A stretch of 5,130 bases of DNA, from contig MHGR01000087.1 in assembly GCA_001805655.1 (NCBI GenBank), positions 1-5,130 of the forward strand. Reading direction: 5' to 3'. The DNA is from Omnitrophica WOR_2 bacterium RIFCSPHIGHO2_02_FULL_52_10 (GTDB lineage: Bacteria > Omnitrophota > Gorgyraeia > Zapsychrales > Zapsychraceae). The notes under the pieces were generated by a model. The model searched no databases and was not told the DNA's origin. It saw only the letters and a list, made by a program, of their open reading frames with translations. Both the position numbers and the translations under genes were made by a program. Positions 3,976-5,130 of this stretch are shown one piece after another (position 1 is the first letter of the stretch; each line of letters starts with the position of its first letter).

Positions 3976-5130
3976 GTAGTGTCCCGCTGTTTGTTTAACA
4001 AATTTTCTTAATTCGCATACTATGAACAAGTTAAGGCAAAAACCAAGTGTAATCGATTTGAATCGCAAATTGCTATATTCTGATGATTCCAACAAAGGAG
4101 TCATCAATGAATGCAGGCAAAACCGTTTTTTCTCAACTCATGGAATTTCTTCCGCTCCATCAATTTCGCAGATGCGTCAAAAGATACAAAGGCGATTACA
4201 AAGTCCAAAACTTTTCATGCATGGATCAATTTTTGTGCATGGCCTTTGCCCAATTAACATTCCGCGAGAGCCTGCGAGACATCGAAGCTTGTTTGCGATC
4301 CATGCAAAGCAAACTTTACCACATGGGTATTCGCGGCAAAATCAGCCGGACAACCTTAGCCAGGGCCAACGAGAATCGGGACTGGCGTATTTACGCCAAC
4401 TTTGCTCAAGTCTTAATTCATCGCGCCAGAGATCTCTATTCAGACGATCCATTTGTTCTCGATCTGGAAGAAACGGTTTACGCGTTAGACGCAACCATTA
4501 TCGATCTGTCTTTGTCCCTGTTTCCCTGGGCCCAATTCAGAACGACCAAGGGCGGGATCAAATTGCATACGCTTTTGGATTTACGCGGCCCCATTCCATC
4601 CTTCGTCGAGATAACTCCGGCGAAGGTTCACGAAGTCAATATTCTGGACATTCTCATTCCCGAGCCGGGATCTTTTTACATCATGGATCGTGGATACACG
4701 GACTTCGAAAAACTCTATTGCTTCAACCAATCCGGAGCATGTTTTATCATCCGCGCCAAAGACAACTTAAAGGTCGCAAGGATTTATTCGCGTGTTGTCG
4801 ACAGGTCAACTGGACTCAGATCGGATCAAACGGTTCGTTTAAAGAATTTCTACGCCGCAAAAGATTATCCCGAATATTTCAGGCGCGTACGATTTTTCGA
4901 TTCAGAACACAGCCAGTATTACGTCTTTTTAACAAACAATTTCTCGCTGCCGGCCTTAACCGTTGCGCAGGCTTACAAGCAACGCTGGCAAATTGAGCTC
5001 TTTTTCAAATGGATCAAGCAGCATTTAAGAATCAAAGCATTTTTTGGCACTTCCCAAAATGCTGTTAAGACTCAAATATGGACCGCCATTTCAATTTATG
5101 TTCTGATTGCCATTGTCAAAAAACGATTGA
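3976..5130 (+). mobile_element. IS4-family insertion sequence, left part (right end outside the window)
   Basis: The transposase gene at 4107 is preceded by about 130 bp of noncoding sequence. The left terminus is probably near 3976-3980, at GTAGTGTCCCGCTGTTT, where the open minus-strand fragment stops making sense. The exact end cannot be fixed, because the right inverted repeat and target duplication lie beyond the window. The 3976-4106 leader is AT-rich and ends in a good Shine-Dalgarno. Confidence 0.6.
4107..5130 (+). CDS. IS4-family DDE transposase, 3' end outside window
   Basis: From ATG 4107-4109 the frame stays open for 341 codons to the window edge. AAAGGAG (4094-4100) stands 6 nt upstream. 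The N-terminal ~75 residues (MNAGKTVFSQLMEFLPLHQF onward, with QFLCMAFAQLTFRESLRDIE) match the DUF4372 domain of this IS4 subgroup. The DDE core follows: D128 in YALDATIIDL, D194 in FYIMDRGYTDF, and E297 within the IS4 signature Y290-x2-R293-x3-E297-x6-K304. Relatives are about 380-390 residues, so only some 40-50 residues are missing past the edge. The product cuts and pastes its own IS element. No frameshift or missing catalytic residue is seen, so it is probably active. A longer-looking plus-strand frame at 4022-4996 is a shadow of this gene. Confidence 0.93.
   Translation, partial: MNAGKTVFSQLMEFLPLHQFRRCVKRYKGDYKVQNFSCMDQFLCMAFAQLTFRESLRDIEACLRSMQSKLYHMGIRGKISRTTLARANENRDWRIYANFAQVLIHRARDLYSDDPFVLDLEETVYALDATIIDLSLSLFPWAQFRTTKGGIKLHTLLDLRGPIPSFVEITPAKVHEVNILDILIPEPGSFYIMDRGYTDFEKLYCFNQSGACFIIRAKDNLKVARIYSRVVDRSTGLRSDQTVRLKNFYAAKDYPEYFRRVRFFDSEHSQYYVFLTNNFSLPALTVAQAYKQRWQIELFFKWIKQHLRIKAFFGTSQNAVKTQIWTAISIYVLIAIVKKRL

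Noticed and set aside
4022..4996. Long plus-strand ORF of 324 codons
   Set aside because: Its product is serine- and arginine-rich without family features. It overlaps, in another frame, the open transposase frame from 4107, which has a ribosome site, DDE residues and the IS4 signature.
1..5130. Integron cassette array, suggested by small same-strand genes separated by a repeat
   Set aside because: No attC-like sites with paired GTTRRRY/RYYYAAC ends were seen, no integrase is present, and several genes have their own promoters.
1..5130. CRISPR array
   Set aside because: The repeats are few, irregularly spaced by hundreds to thousands of bases, and no cas gene is present.
1..5130. tRNA or rRNA genes
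   Set aside because: No cloverleaf or TTCRANNC T-loop arrangement or rRNA sequence was recognised on either strand.

Overview
The window looks like an accessory, mobile-DNA-rich stretch of a bacterial chromosome, probably an uncultured or environmental bacterium. The evidence is moderate GC content, Shine-Dalgarno sites, sigma70-like promoters, and a mix of IS4 transposase, toxin-antitoxin genes, phage-type DUF5131/TcmP genes and broken DUF1016 genes. Nothing here fixes the taxon. Every gene except the transposase lies on the minus strand.

Layout from left to right. 1-52: a 26-bp tandem duplication that frameshifts a DUF1016 (YhcG-type) gene fragment, R1 (6-347). 255-442: one arm of a ~185-bp direct repeat made of the R1 5' end plus its upstream region. 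444-477: copy 1 of a dispersed GTGTCTGTCCC repeat, which cuts off a second, divergent DUF1016 fragment, R2 (440-751). 850-2423: an intact two-gene operon of a three-Cys-motif partner protein (TcmP, promoter at 2474-2503) followed by a DUF5131/Gp37-Gp68 protein. 2681-2712: repeat copy 2, fused to a third DUF1016 fragment, R3 (2714-2806), whose upstream region is the second arm of the direct repeat. 2943-3596: an intact RHH-antitoxin/PIN-toxin operon with a 16-bp palindrome lying inside the spacer of its own promoter. 3650-3754: a fourth, decayed DUF1016 start, R4. 3757-3866: a ~110-bp foldable element with inverted ends, carrying repeat copy 3. 3846-3974: the tail of an unrecognised AT-rich gene, apparently cut by an IS element. 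4107-5130: an IS4-family DDE transposase running off the window.

How it fits together: the TcmP/DUF5131 pair and the RHH/PIN pair are the only complete protein-coding modules. Between and around them sit the 5' ends of DUF1016 genes, each cut at a different codon. Most breakpoints coincide with the same GTGTCTGTCCC repeat in the same orientation, and three DUF1016 starts share a conserved upstream element. The best reading is an accessory island built by repeated recombination or insertion at this dispersed repeat. The TcmP/DUF5131 pair is an uncharacterised, conserved two-gene system sitting between direct repeats. It is the strongest candidate here for undescribed biology.
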